Assembly (NCBI RefSeq): GCF_001403875.1
Contig: NZ_LN884298.1
Location: 310,001 to 374,000 of the forward strand
Direction of reading: 5' to 3'
Length of the DNA stretch: 64,000 nucleotides
DNA from: Paenibacillus ihumii
GTDB taxonomy: Bacteria; Bacillota; Bacilli; Paenibacillales; Paenibacillaceae
Made by a program: the position numbers and the translations under genes. This document shows positions 53,249 through 62,300 of this stretch, piece after piece (position 1 is the first letter of the stretch; every line of letters begins with the position of its first letter). Below the pieces are notes generated by a model. That model did not search any database and had not been told where the DNA came from. It saw nothing but the letters and a program-made list of their open reading frames with translations.

Positions 53249-53295
53249 ATAGCCCCCTCCTCTTCGTATTTATAATACGATGAAGAAGGGGCTAT
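53249..53295 (+). terminator. Stem-loop after the nitrilase/GNAT operon
   Basis: ATAGCCCC and CTTCGTAT arms pair with ATACGA, GAAG and GGGGCTAT. The stem is long, but the T-tract is poor, so it may be a processing or stability element as much as a terminator. It marks the change to AT-rich DNA. Confidence 0.6.
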
Positions 53296-53701
53296 ACACT
53301 CTTGACTCTCACTAAGTCCGTATCTTTCTATCTTGGAGTCTATATTATTACCCTGTGCGGATACAGCATTTACCTTGCTGAATCAGTTAAAAGTAAGGTA
53401 GGCACGAGTTTGTTAGTCCCCTATATAAACTAAATGATGCTTAGTAAAAAACTAACCAAGACACTTGAATGCCATATTATTTGTCAATTGTGTTTGCTAT
53501 CTCAGTAATCTTATTTATACAGTACATAGGCTCAAATCTATTTTGGAAAATAGTAAAGTATACGTATAGGTTAGCCCATTATACCATTAATATAAAAGTA
53601 CTTACTTCCTCATTTTATTAAAATCAGGTTTGTTCATTGTTATTCGGTTTAGATACCTTATTAAAGACCGGGAACAACTAATACATACGCTGGATTTCAT
53701 G
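53296..53701. other. AT-rich intergenic stretch without a recognised gene
   Basis: About 400 bases of strongly AT-rich DNA with no frame that has both an RBS and a family-like product. I see no transposase, integrase, tRNA or clear direct repeat that would mark an insertion point. It forms the left border of the AT-rich island. Confidence 0.5.
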
Positions 53702-53736
53702 AAAAAAGCAGCTCTCCGCATTTGCGTAGATGCTGC
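53702..53736 (-). terminator. Terminator of the AT-rich island operon
   Basis: On the minus strand GCAGC and CGCA arms pair with TGCG and GCTGC, followed by six T. It lies about 125 bases beyond the stop of the 124-residue gene, consistent with the end of the five-gene transcript. Confidence 0.68.
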
Positions 53737-53860
53737 ACTTACTTCTAAAATGGGGGCGTAAACCTGTCAAAATCTACGGGTGTAGAACAGTAATAATCCG
53801 ACAAAATTCCCCAATTACTATAAGCTATACATTATTCAAGATTCAAGCATTACTGCTCAT

Positions 53861-54235
53861 TTATTGGAGCACTAAATAATAAACCCTTTTATTCTCACAT
53901 ATTGCGTAATCAGCAAACTCAATTAATCTAAATGTTTCCCGGTCAACAAAACCGGATACCTGATATGGGTTATAGTACGCCTCTCTAAAATGCAACCGTG
54001 ATAAATTCTGCATCTCCTGCTCATACTTCCCTAGAACAAAAGCGTGAACGTTCTTCCTCCTTTCTCTCAGCACTCTTAATCTTCCAGAAGGGGACACGGG
54101 AAAACGAACATCGCTGACAACGATTCGATCTGTATAGCCTGCAACCTTCCGAGTTGAGGCAAGCCGGATCGAAAAACATTGTTTATGCAAATGAAATGCA
54201 ATCAACACTTTTTGCCCGTCCTCAACTCTCCGCAT
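53861..54235 (-). CDS. Unknown 124-residue protein, last gene of the island
   Basis: I do not recognise a family. The protein is basic in its first 70 residues (RRVEDGQKVLIAF, then several Arg-rich turns such as LRVLRERRKN) and strand-rich in the middle, and it ends in alternating aromatic strands (KRVYYLVLQ). It has one N-terminal-half Cys (about residue 20) and one later Cys, no signal peptide and no membrane segment. GGAAGGAAG precedes the ATG. It lies 80 bases downstream of the PAPS-reductase-like gene on the same strand. A small nucleic-acid-binding or accessory role is possible, but this is inference only. Confidence 0.6.
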   Translation of the reverse strand: MRRVEDGQKVLIAFHLHKQCFSIRLASTRKVAGYTDRIVVSDVRFPVSPSGRLRVLRERRKNVHAFVLGKYEQEMQNLSRLHFREAYYNPYQVSGFVDRETFRLIEFADYAICENKRVYYLVLQ

Positions 54236-54315
54236 AAACTTCCTTCCTATCCATCGTATTACTAATCATTATGCGAAGAGTATGTATTTTTAAACCAGGT
54301 TTAAATAAATAAAAA

Positions 54316-55113
54316 TTATATCGTGCATACACAAGGAACAGTATCATCCTCCCGACTAAGATAGGACTCGACGCCTTCCCTTTCCAATGTCTCACGATAT
54401 TCCTTTAATGTATAAGGTCCCCCATTACGTTTCAAAATTGAAACATTTTTATCAAAATGACGTCTGAAATCTTCCTCCATTTCTTCCTGCTCTCGATACA
54501 CGTCTGGCCAAATGCGATACAATTGAGCATAATGTTGTAAGCCCCCCCTAACACATCGACCTCCGCAGTTGGCATGTGAAAATCCAAGCTCATACATAAC
54601 GGGGAGCCGAATACCCCACTTTTCTTCAATAATCCGTTTAGCATCAATTTCCTCACGAAATGTGGATATTAGTGGAAACCTTGTTTCTACTGGTTCAAGC
54701 GGAACATGTGCATAAAACTCCTTTAAATTTTCTGCACGATGCTGTTCATGTCTCCCAATACCAAAATACAAAATAGGCTCAAGCCCGTGTTCGCTTCTCA
54801 ATTCTTCAAGAAAGATGACTGTTTGTCTAACTTTTAATTCTTCAGAACATTTCGCAAGTCGCGAGTTGCCCATAAATCTGTAATCGTAAAAGACTTGTTC
54901 AGGTGTTCTGCCGTCTGTACGATACGTAATTTCAACCCCTAAATAGTCAGCTACTTCATGCATGAAACGATAGTTGTCCTCATGCTCCCATAGCGTATTT
55001 GTAAAAAATAGAATGCTATTTTCTCTACCATATGTCTGCACCATATGATGGGCGACATAGGCGGAAGAAGCCCCACCACTATACATAGCAACATGAATCG
55101 GTTTGCGTTTCAT
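54316..55113 (-). CDS. PAPS-reductase/DndC-like PP-loop protein
   Basis: A 265-residue member of the adenine-nucleotide alpha-hydrolase (PP-loop) superfamily, CysH/DndC branch. The PP-loop is Ser12-Gly-Gly-Ala-Ser-Ser17, where DndC and CysH usually have SGGKDS. Cys89 sits in KCSEELK, the counterpart of the CT-x-x-LK motif. Further cysteines are Cys183 and Cys187 (ANCGGRCVRGG) and Cys261/Cys263 at the C-terminus, enough for an Fe-S cluster or sulfur relay. It should activate a substrate by adenylation for sulfur transfer or reduction. ATG 55113 (GGAG nine bases upstream) is chosen over TTG 55116. It lies 34 bases after the large ATPase gene. Confidence 0.85.
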   Translation of the reverse strand: MKRKPIHVAMYSGGASSAYVAHHMVQTYGRENSILFFTNTLWEHEDNYRFMHEVADYLGVEITYRTDGRTPEQVFYDYRFMGNSRLAKCSEELKVRQTVIFLEELRSEHGLEPILYFGIGRHEQHRAENLKEFYAHVPLEPVETRFPLISTFREEIDAKRIIEEKWGIRLPVMYELGFSHANCGGRCVRGGLQHYAQLYRIWPDVYREQEEMEEDFRRHFDKNVSILKRNGGPYTLKEYRETLEREGVESYLSREDDTVPCVCTI

Positions 55114-55147
55114 CAAATACTGCTCCTCTCTTATCCAACATATTTAT

Positions 55148-58100
55148 TTACAATTCGTGAATTAATTTCACAAGTAGCTGTTTGAGTTCTTGCTTTGATA
55201 CGTCTCTCCCAGCATACTTTAACATGTTCTTAACGTTGGCATAGAGCGTTTGTGACTTTTTCGATAACGGTTGGTTCACATCTAATGTCTGCTTCATAGA
55301 AACAGCAACTTCCTTATCAGCCATTAGCAATTCCCATTCATATTTAATTTGGCTCAAAAAAAGCTCTTCCGTAGAATCTGCCCAATCAGCTCGGACAACT
55401 CCTATAAGATGCTCCGCGATCTTGTCTATCACGCCAGTTAGCTGCTCCGTCATCGATAACGTCATTAATTTGCTGTTTCTTCCGATTGCTTCATCGCGAC
55501 TACCTGATATGACTTCAAAAAATTTTTCAAATGAAGGCTGCCCAGTTAGAGTTAAAACTCTCCGTTCTAATTCAGACTCATTCCTCATCATAAAAAGTTC
55601 CATTTCTTCTTTGGCGGACACTAGTAAATCCACGTTCGCTACAAGTTGCTTCATATGGGTGTATGGATCCACTTCAGTAGATCGAATCCGATCACGGACC
55701 CAAAGAATTTCTTGTGAGAACTGCTGAGTAATTTGCGTAAACTTCGGTAAACTGCGTAACCACTGTAATAAGGATTCCGAAGCTTTTAAGAAACTATTAC
55801 ATGCTTCGGCAGAAAGGTTTAAGCGTCTCCCCGCTTCTAGTAGCCGATTTTTTTCATCAACAGACCAGCTATAATATCTATATTCGAACAAATCAGCCAA
55901 CTCAACCATTTCCAAAATAGAAGCGCCGTTCAAGTGAGATACCATCATTTCATGTGAATAAAAAAGAAGCTGGTCCCAAAGATCCCGTAATAATGCAACT
56001 AAAAGAAGTGGAATGACCGAGGAACGAATTCCATAAGGTGCTTCCTGCATCATTCTAATAAGCTCTGACAATTTTCCAATCGGTTTCTGATGCAATTGAT
56101 GAATTAAGTCATGCCGGATAGCTTCAAGCGTTTCATTGCAGTAGATAACTCCATTCTCATTAATTCGATAATCGTTATTTTTCAATGCAGTCGCGAAAAT
56201 CAAATAATTCGGGCCGTAACCCGTAATTCCAAGCGAAGGCTCCAATGGCTGGTGAATTAGACGATCTATAACATCTATAAGTGCTCGCCGTTGGACAGCA
56301 GAAATTCTATTTCTGTTAAACGCTTCATTACGAATGACCGGACTATGAGGATATTTATGCAGAAGTCGATTACTAATTAATTTCTCCAGATCATTTATAT
56401 TCGTCACAGTTACCCGCTTAGTTCCAGAATACCATTCATGCTTGGCAAAATCGAAATATCGATCTACAAATGCCCGAATTTTTAGGCTTGTTTCCTCTTG
56501 TATGAAGGTTAGCTCATTTTTCAAACGAGAATCCAACGCTAGTAACGCTGAATCATGCAACAGCTGTTCCGTTATTTTATATTTCAGTAAATAAGGGATC
56601 ACTTTTTTCGTGGAAAGAGTGGGAAATACCGCTAAATACGGCTTGTTTAATTGTTGCATGACAGCACTATGATCATCTTTTTGGTCCAAATTTTCATAAG
56701 CTAAGAACCAAATTCGATCATCTCCTGGCCATTCCTTATCGTTAGAATCTCTCATCTCCCCAATGTCTGCGAATCGAATGTCAGCGTATCGAATCATGTC
56801 CATTTCGTCGTTATAGTCATAGGGCAAGATGAACGACATTGGTAAATGCTTGTCCATAATTTCCATTATTTCGCGTGTCCTGAGAGAAGATGAGACCATC
56901 TTCTCCGATATCAGTTCTTCAATATTGATAGAACTTCCGTTAAACAACTCCCATTGTCCTCTTATGCTGTTATACCTAACGATCTTTGCATCAGCCAATT
57001 GTTTAAGCTCGTTTTCAGCATCTTCCTCCTCAACACCTAAAGCAAATGCAAGAAACGGTATCGTAACAGGTTGTTTTTGGGTCATTCTTGTCTCTGACCA
57101 CATAGTTAAAAGCTCAATGATACGATTCTGCAAGGTACGCTGATTATCAACATAAGGTACGATAGCATGGTATAAATCCAGAGCAGATTGTTCCTTGACC
57201 TCTGCCGCATCTAGTTGGAAAAATCGGAACAATCGATCAGCATAGTAATAACCTGTATGTTGTTGTATATGTTCACGTAAGCTATCTCGCTCGTGATCAG
57301 ATAAAAAAGAGAATAGGGTCCTTTCGTTCTGACCATATATATTTGAAAGCTGTGGTAACAACATTACCGCTACCGGGTGAACAGGATACAGCGATGTCAA
57401 TACACCTTGCTCAAGCTGATTTGATGTAAACTCGTTGAACAATGGGAATTTTCTTAACGAGTGAGCTGTTTCGAGCTCGGGTTCATGTTCTAAACTAGTC
57501 TCGTTAATGTCACGTATAGCTTCTTGCGCAAGTTGCAAATAGGTTCCAGCATCGTTTTCAAGTGTAAAATGGCGGAATCTTCCCTCAATCTTTTCAAATT
57601 CCAGTCTTATGGATTCTTGATCATTAGAGGCGTATTGCCGGATATGCTTATGGCTAATTAGCAGTAAATGCATGTTATTAGTTCGATCTATAAATTCCGC
57701 AAGAGATTGCAAATCCTGCATATTTTTAAAGGATTCTGAGTTATCAAGTGTTTGTAGAAAGCGTCCGAATTCATCGTAAACAATGAACAAACCTATTCGC
57801 TTCATTTCTAGTTCGTTGGACAACGACTCCAAATCCTCGATAAAGTAAGTATCATGATCATAAAACCATTTTGTACCGGCAGTAACACTTGGATAAAAAG
57901 CTATAAACTCCTTAGTCAAATCTTCATTGCACTCTCTGATCTGTTTTTGCCATTCCTTTTCTCCTATCAGCCTCTCTTCTAAATATCGAAGGAATGCATC
58001 ATATGCTTCGGGATATGATTGTTTCCAACGTTCAACTGTACTTAAAATCACCGTAGCTTCATTCGGTGTAACAATATGAATATTGGCTTGATAGAGCGCA

Positions 58101-58486
58101 CGGTATACTGCTTCTATTATGATTTTGGACAAGCTACCCGTCTTCCCGTTAACTAAAACTGGAATATAGGTAAACTGTCCATCGTCCGCTAGGCGGAGCA
58201 TAGACGCTAACTGCGCATCAATTAGCTCGGCTTGTTTAAATAAACGTATACTCCATTCTTTTGGAAATTGGCGGGACAGTAATTGACATAGTATCGTAGA
58301 TATAAGTGATTTTCCCGTTCCATAAGGTCCAATCAATAAATGAGTACGCTTATCTCCTTTTCCGCTCACACCTTCTAATATCCCGTTCAACACCTTGCAA
58401 TGGGAGGGAGTCAGGACATACCGCTCCAGTAAGTGAGGATCAGGAAAATCAAATTGCATATGAATGCTAGAACGATATCTTTGCAT
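55148..58486 (-). CDS. Large P-loop ATPase (1,112 aa) of the AT-rich island
   Basis: An N-terminal AAA-type NTPase domain with Walker A GPYGTGKS (residues 53-60) and Walker B LFIVYDEF (Asp238-Glu239), followed by a sensor-like stretch LLLISHKHIRQYA. The remaining ~800 residues are mostly helical with no motif I can name. Size and layout recall the large ATPases of BREX (BrxC/PglY) and Dpt-type systems, but I cannot place it in either family. The ATG at 58486 overlaps the stop of the DUF4007 gene (TGATG), so the two are coupled. It probably couples ATP hydrolysis to recognition or remodelling of DNA or partner proteins. Confidence 0.8.
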   Translation of the reverse strand: MQRYRSSIHMQFDFPDPHLLERYVLTPSHCKVLNGILEGVSGKGDKRTHLLIGPYGTGKSLISTILCQLLSRQFPKEWSIRLFKQAELIDAQLASMLRLADDGQFTYIPVLVNGKTGSLSKIIIEAVYRALYQANIHIVTPNEATVILSTVERWKQSYPEAYDAFLRYLEERLIGEKEWQKQIRECNEDLTKEFIAFYPSVTAGTKWFYDHDTYFIEDLESLSNELEMKRIGLFIVYDEFGRFLQTLDNSESFKNMQDLQSLAEFIDRTNNMHLLLISHKHIRQYASNDQESIRLEFEKIEGRFRHFTLENDAGTYLQLAQEAIRDINETSLEHEPELETAHSLRKFPLFNEFTSNQLEQGVLTSLYPVHPVAVMLLPQLSNIYGQNERTLFSFLSDHERDSLREHIQQHTGYYYADRLFRFFQLDAAEVKEQSALDLYHAIVPYVDNQRTLQNRIIELLTMWSETRMTQKQPVTIPFLAFALGVEEEDAENELKQLADAKIVRYNSIRGQWELFNGSSINIEELISEKMVSSSLRTREIMEIMDKHLPMSFILPYDYNDEMDMIRYADIRFADIGEMRDSNDKEWPGDDRIWFLAYENLDQKDDHSAVMQQLNKPYLAVFPTLSTKKVIPYLLKYKITEQLLHDSALLALDSRLKNELTFIQEETSLKIRAFVDRYFDFAKHEWYSGTKRVTVTNINDLEKLISNRLLHKYPHSPVIRNEAFNRNRISAVQRRALIDVIDRLIHQPLEPSLGITGYGPNYLIFATALKNNDYRINENGVIYCNETLEAIRHDLIHQLHQKPIGKLSELIRMMQEAPYGIRSSVIPLLLVALLRDLWDQLLFYSHEMMVSHLNGASILEMVELADLFEYRYYSWSVDEKNRLLEAGRRLNLSAEACNSFLKASESLLQWLRSLPKFTQITQQFSQEILWVRDRIRSTEVDPYTHMKQLVANVDLLVSAKEEMELFMMRNESELERRVLTLTGQPSFEKFFEVISGSRDEAIGRNSKLMTLSMTEQLTGVIDKIAEHLIGVVRADWADSTEELFLSQIKYEWELLMADKEVAVSMKQTLDVNQPLSKKSQTLYANVKNMLKYAGRDVSKQELKQLLVKLIHEL

Positions 58487-59361
58487 CAAAAACCCGCCTT
58501 CCGTTCATAAGCCTTTTCCAAGAAGGCGTATGGATCTTGTGGATCTATGTTTAGAATGTTAAGTTGATTTGTTCTAACAAGATTTACAGTATAACTTGAA
58601 CTGGCTTCAAGCATTTGCATTATATCTAGAATTTGATTAGCCGACAAATGAAACAATTTACCCCAGAGTAACGGCTTGACTAGGACTTCCTCCAAGGTTA
58701 CGCTATTAACTTGATAAAGCTCACAGTAACGAAGCAGCGTAAAATACAACGCATCCAGGTCAAGCTGAAACGAGACAGGGGCACTTTTAATGAACTGGTC
58801 TCTTGATTCATAAAGTAATTCCAACCCTGATAAGGGGCTAGCTACAATGTCTTCGGGATCATCATCGTTTCGAACTCGAGCAGTATACATTTGCTTTAAA
58901 CAATCTATATCCCTCTTAAGAGTGTGAATAGAAACACGTCGATTATGATGAATCGAAACCCAATCATTCAAAGCAGCAAGCAAATCCTCATTAGAAACAG
59001 CACGCTGATTGAACTCGTTAAAATACCAATACCATGTTGGAGCGAATTCTTTGTTAGATGCCAGATTAACATGGAGCACAGCAGCCGTTAGAGGAATACG
59101 GGTGAAACGATCATAGTACGATAACAGCCGACCGAACGGCGTCAAACGATGAGCCGGTTGATGTTGTTCGTTTTTACTTTCCTCCATTACGTTTGTAGCC
59201 ACAACCCAGTATCTAAGTGACTTGACCATGTTTTTACCCAACCCGATTTTTTCGAAGGCGAATTCGTCAAAGAAAAACCTTGAATCGTTTTGTGTCATTT
59301 TCATAGCTTTGGATAGCCAATTCACCCGCAAGTAAAAACTTTGATGATGTCCGAATTTCAT
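58486..59361 (-). CDS. DUF4007-family protein
   Basis: A 291-residue protein matching the DUF4007 pattern: FGHHQSFYLRVNWLSKAMK at the N-terminus (family form HxxFxxRxxWLxK), LTPFGRLLSYYDRFTRIPLT, then APTWYWYFNEFNQRAVSNED and a C-terminal winged-helix-like part. No catalytic residues are evident; the ends suggest a DNA-binding or adaptor role. To my recollection DUF4007 genes tend to occur beside PAPS-reductase-like genes in predicted sulfur-related defence loci. AAAGGATG precedes the ATG. It sits between the FtsK-like gene (31-bp gap) and the large ATPase gene (overlap). Confidence 0.85.
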   Translation of the reverse strand: MKFGHHQSFYLRVNWLSKAMKMTQNDSRFFFDEFAFEKIGLGKNMVKSLRYWVVATNVMEESKNEQHQPAHRLTPFGRLLSYYDRFTRIPLTAAVLHVNLASNKEFAPTWYWYFNEFNQRAVSNEDLLAALNDWVSIHHNRRVSIHTLKRDIDCLKQMYTARVRNDDDPEDIVASPLSGLELLYESRDQFIKSAPVSFQLDLDALYFTLLRYCELYQVNSVTLEEVLVKPLLWGKLFHLSANQILDIMQMLEASSSYTVNLVRTNQLNILNIDPQDPYAFLEKAYERKAGF

Positions 59362-59392
59362 GTCGCGAGTTCATCCTTTCAATGATTTGCAG

Positions 59393-62300
59393 CTATTCGT
59401 TCTTCTCGAAATACTTTAGAAGTGCACGTTTAACACGAGGCATTAGGAAGGGACTTTTTGCCCTAACGATTTCTGGCATATCTAGCTTTATTAAGAAATC
59501 CCCTTTACCCCCAAGCTTTTCGGCGCCTTCCTCATTAATAATAATTTTTGAAGCATGGTGGTCTGCAGCCTTCAAAGCCAGTCGAGCCGGCAGGTTGTTG
59601 CGGATATTTGTTGGCACGATATCTGCCTTTGGATTCTGTGTGCAAATAAGCAAATGAATTCCAGCAGCCCTCGCCTTTGCTCCTAGCCTCAAAATGGCAT
59701 TCTCTACTCTTCCGCTCAAGCTTTTCTCCCGCTCCATGAAATCAGCAAATTCATCAAATACGACAATGAGCCGTGGTAGTGGTGAGCCAGTTAATTCTAC
59801 GTATTCGTCGATGCTCATTACACTTTCACGTGCAAATAATGAATAGCGCTGCTCCATTTCCTCTACCAATTGTTCTAATACGATTATCGCTTCTTCAATT
59901 TCAGTAATGACCTGTTTAGTATGAGTACGGTTTTCATAATTCATAAACTCAACCTTCTTTGGATCGATGAACAGGAATTGCACCTCTGATGGATCATAGA
60001 GACACATCATGGCCAGAATAATCGAATTAATCGTCACACTCTTACCACTTCCTGTTGTTCCTCCGATCAAAAGATGAGGCGTATTAGAACTAGAGAAATC
60101 TAATGCGATCAACTCACGCAGCTGCCCAACACCTATCGGTGCAATGAGTTTGCCCTTCAGCCTTTCTTTCGGAAACTGTGTCCTCGCAAGCTCCATGAAG
60201 TCTTCGAAATAAACTGTTTCTGGCTCTTCCCTATTAATGTCGATATTAATCCTACCTTTACGCAGAGCGATAAGAGGAATAGATGGTAGTTGCAGCCACA
60301 GACAAATATCTCTGGCTTTGTTTTCAATACTGCTATATGACTTGTCCACCGGAATTTCCAAGACAAGGCGAATTACGCTTACACCTATAAACGACTCGAC
60401 AATCTTTATTGGAATTCCAATCTGGTTAAAGTTATAACGTAGTTTCTTTTGGTAGCCCTCAACTAGCGGCAGCATATCTTCTACGCCAAGTGATTTCTCT
60501 TTCACTTCAGCAGCAAGGGCTTCAATTTCTGGATATGTTTTTGTTGTATTCAGACTTACTGTCGATTCAATTGAAGCAGCAGCTTGATTCTTACTCTCCC
60601 CAAATTCATTTGTTACTACCTCTTCCGGGCTTTTAGCTGGGAATGAACCAACTTGGCCCACTTCTCTGCTCGGGGAACTTTCTAATTTATTTTCCTTATT
60701 TAACAATGTTATTTCTCCAAGTTCTTCAGGTCCCAACTTACTCGTAAAAAATGCAGGCAGCTCCTCTAGTATCTCATAGGAAGGCGTGGCTTCTTCTTGA
60801 GAAGCACCTAGTGCCCTCAAAATGTAAGATCGATTATAAATATGATTTGTGTACTCGTTATGAAGCCGTTCCATTTGATAGCCGTTGTTATGTCCTTCCA
60901 TAATGCTAAGTTCTAGCAAATTAGACGTATAAACAAACGAATCGATTGAACCGGAAAGCTCCACATCAATGCAATCAATTGATGTTGATTGTAGTTCCTT
61001 CAAAAGCAATGCATGTTCAACAGAATATGTGCCATACTCCAATAGATAGTAAATCAACTCTTTTAGCCACAACGATGCACTTGCCATATGTTCATTAAAT
61101 AAAAAGCGGTTATGGTATAACCCAAGACCCGCCTTAACTTGTTTTATGGCATCATACCTTTCTTTTTCAAAAATCGTATGCGAAGTGAACTTTAGCTCTA
61201 TCAACTCAAAATGGATGTTAAAGCGATCTCCATAACGCTTAATTACTGTACGAACGAGATCGGGCCTCCGTACTGAACCTTGAAACCAAGGTAACTCGTC
61301 ACAAACAGACCACACCTCCAATTCTCCTTCTGTTACTGCTCTAGCCTGCGTCGATAAGTAGATCGCCATCATTTCATGAGCAAACTTGCCAGGACCTATT
61401 GCTCTAAGCACAACAGCACCCGATATTTCCTTTACTCGCTCTGTGGCTTGCACGATAATTTGTGGATCGATATGGTCATTCTTTAGCAACTGAGTGTACT
61501 TCTGATGTAGTCGATCATAGTATTCATGGTCAGCAAGCTCGTTTGCGAGTTTCCGAATATACTTTGATGAAGATAATATCGTTCTGAAATCCTTGTTGTT
61601 TCCTGCTTTTGATTTATATTTAATTATCTGGGCTTTAGAAGAAACCTGTCTTAAAAGGGATTTATCTAAGTACCGATCGATAAAAAAAGACCAATTAAAT
61701 TGATCATGCATGTAGTTGATTAATTCGGTATCAGACAGCTTCGTAATCGAAATCACATTACGAAGTAAATAATGTTCATCGAGTGAAACAATCTCGTTGT
61801 TATGCAAGATATACTGCATTTGATAGAAATGCTGCATAACTTTCGGCATTTTCTCGCTGACGAGACTAACCCGCTTCACTGCATCATCCTTCTTGAGCGG
61901 TTCCTTGTAAATTGTATCAAACCAGTTATCAGACTCCTTCACATGTACTTTTTCAAGCTTATACTGAATATGAGATGTCTGGCCGAAATAGTTAATTAGT
62001 ACTCCGATATCTGCATCAAGCAAATACTGAGATACGCTTTGCATCATCGCGTTAATAGAGTTTTCAGCAATAACTTGAATTTCAACTCTTGGGAAACTAT
62101 TGTAACGTTCGGAATGTTGTTCCTCCTGATTCATCCAGTCATTTAAATATTCATGCACAGATGCACCATTTGTCTCACAATGAACAATTGCTTTTACTTT
62201 ACGGACATTCAAGTTATGTTTGAATATCCGATCAATAGCATTCGTGACATATTCCGCATGTGGACAATACAAGAATACAATATCTAGGCAATCACGAGCA

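Noticed and set aside
53204..53860. Integrase, tRNA or attachment site at the left border of the AT-rich island
   Set aside because: No tRNA-like sequence, recombinase gene or clear direct repeat could be seen; the only features are a stem-loop and a terminator.
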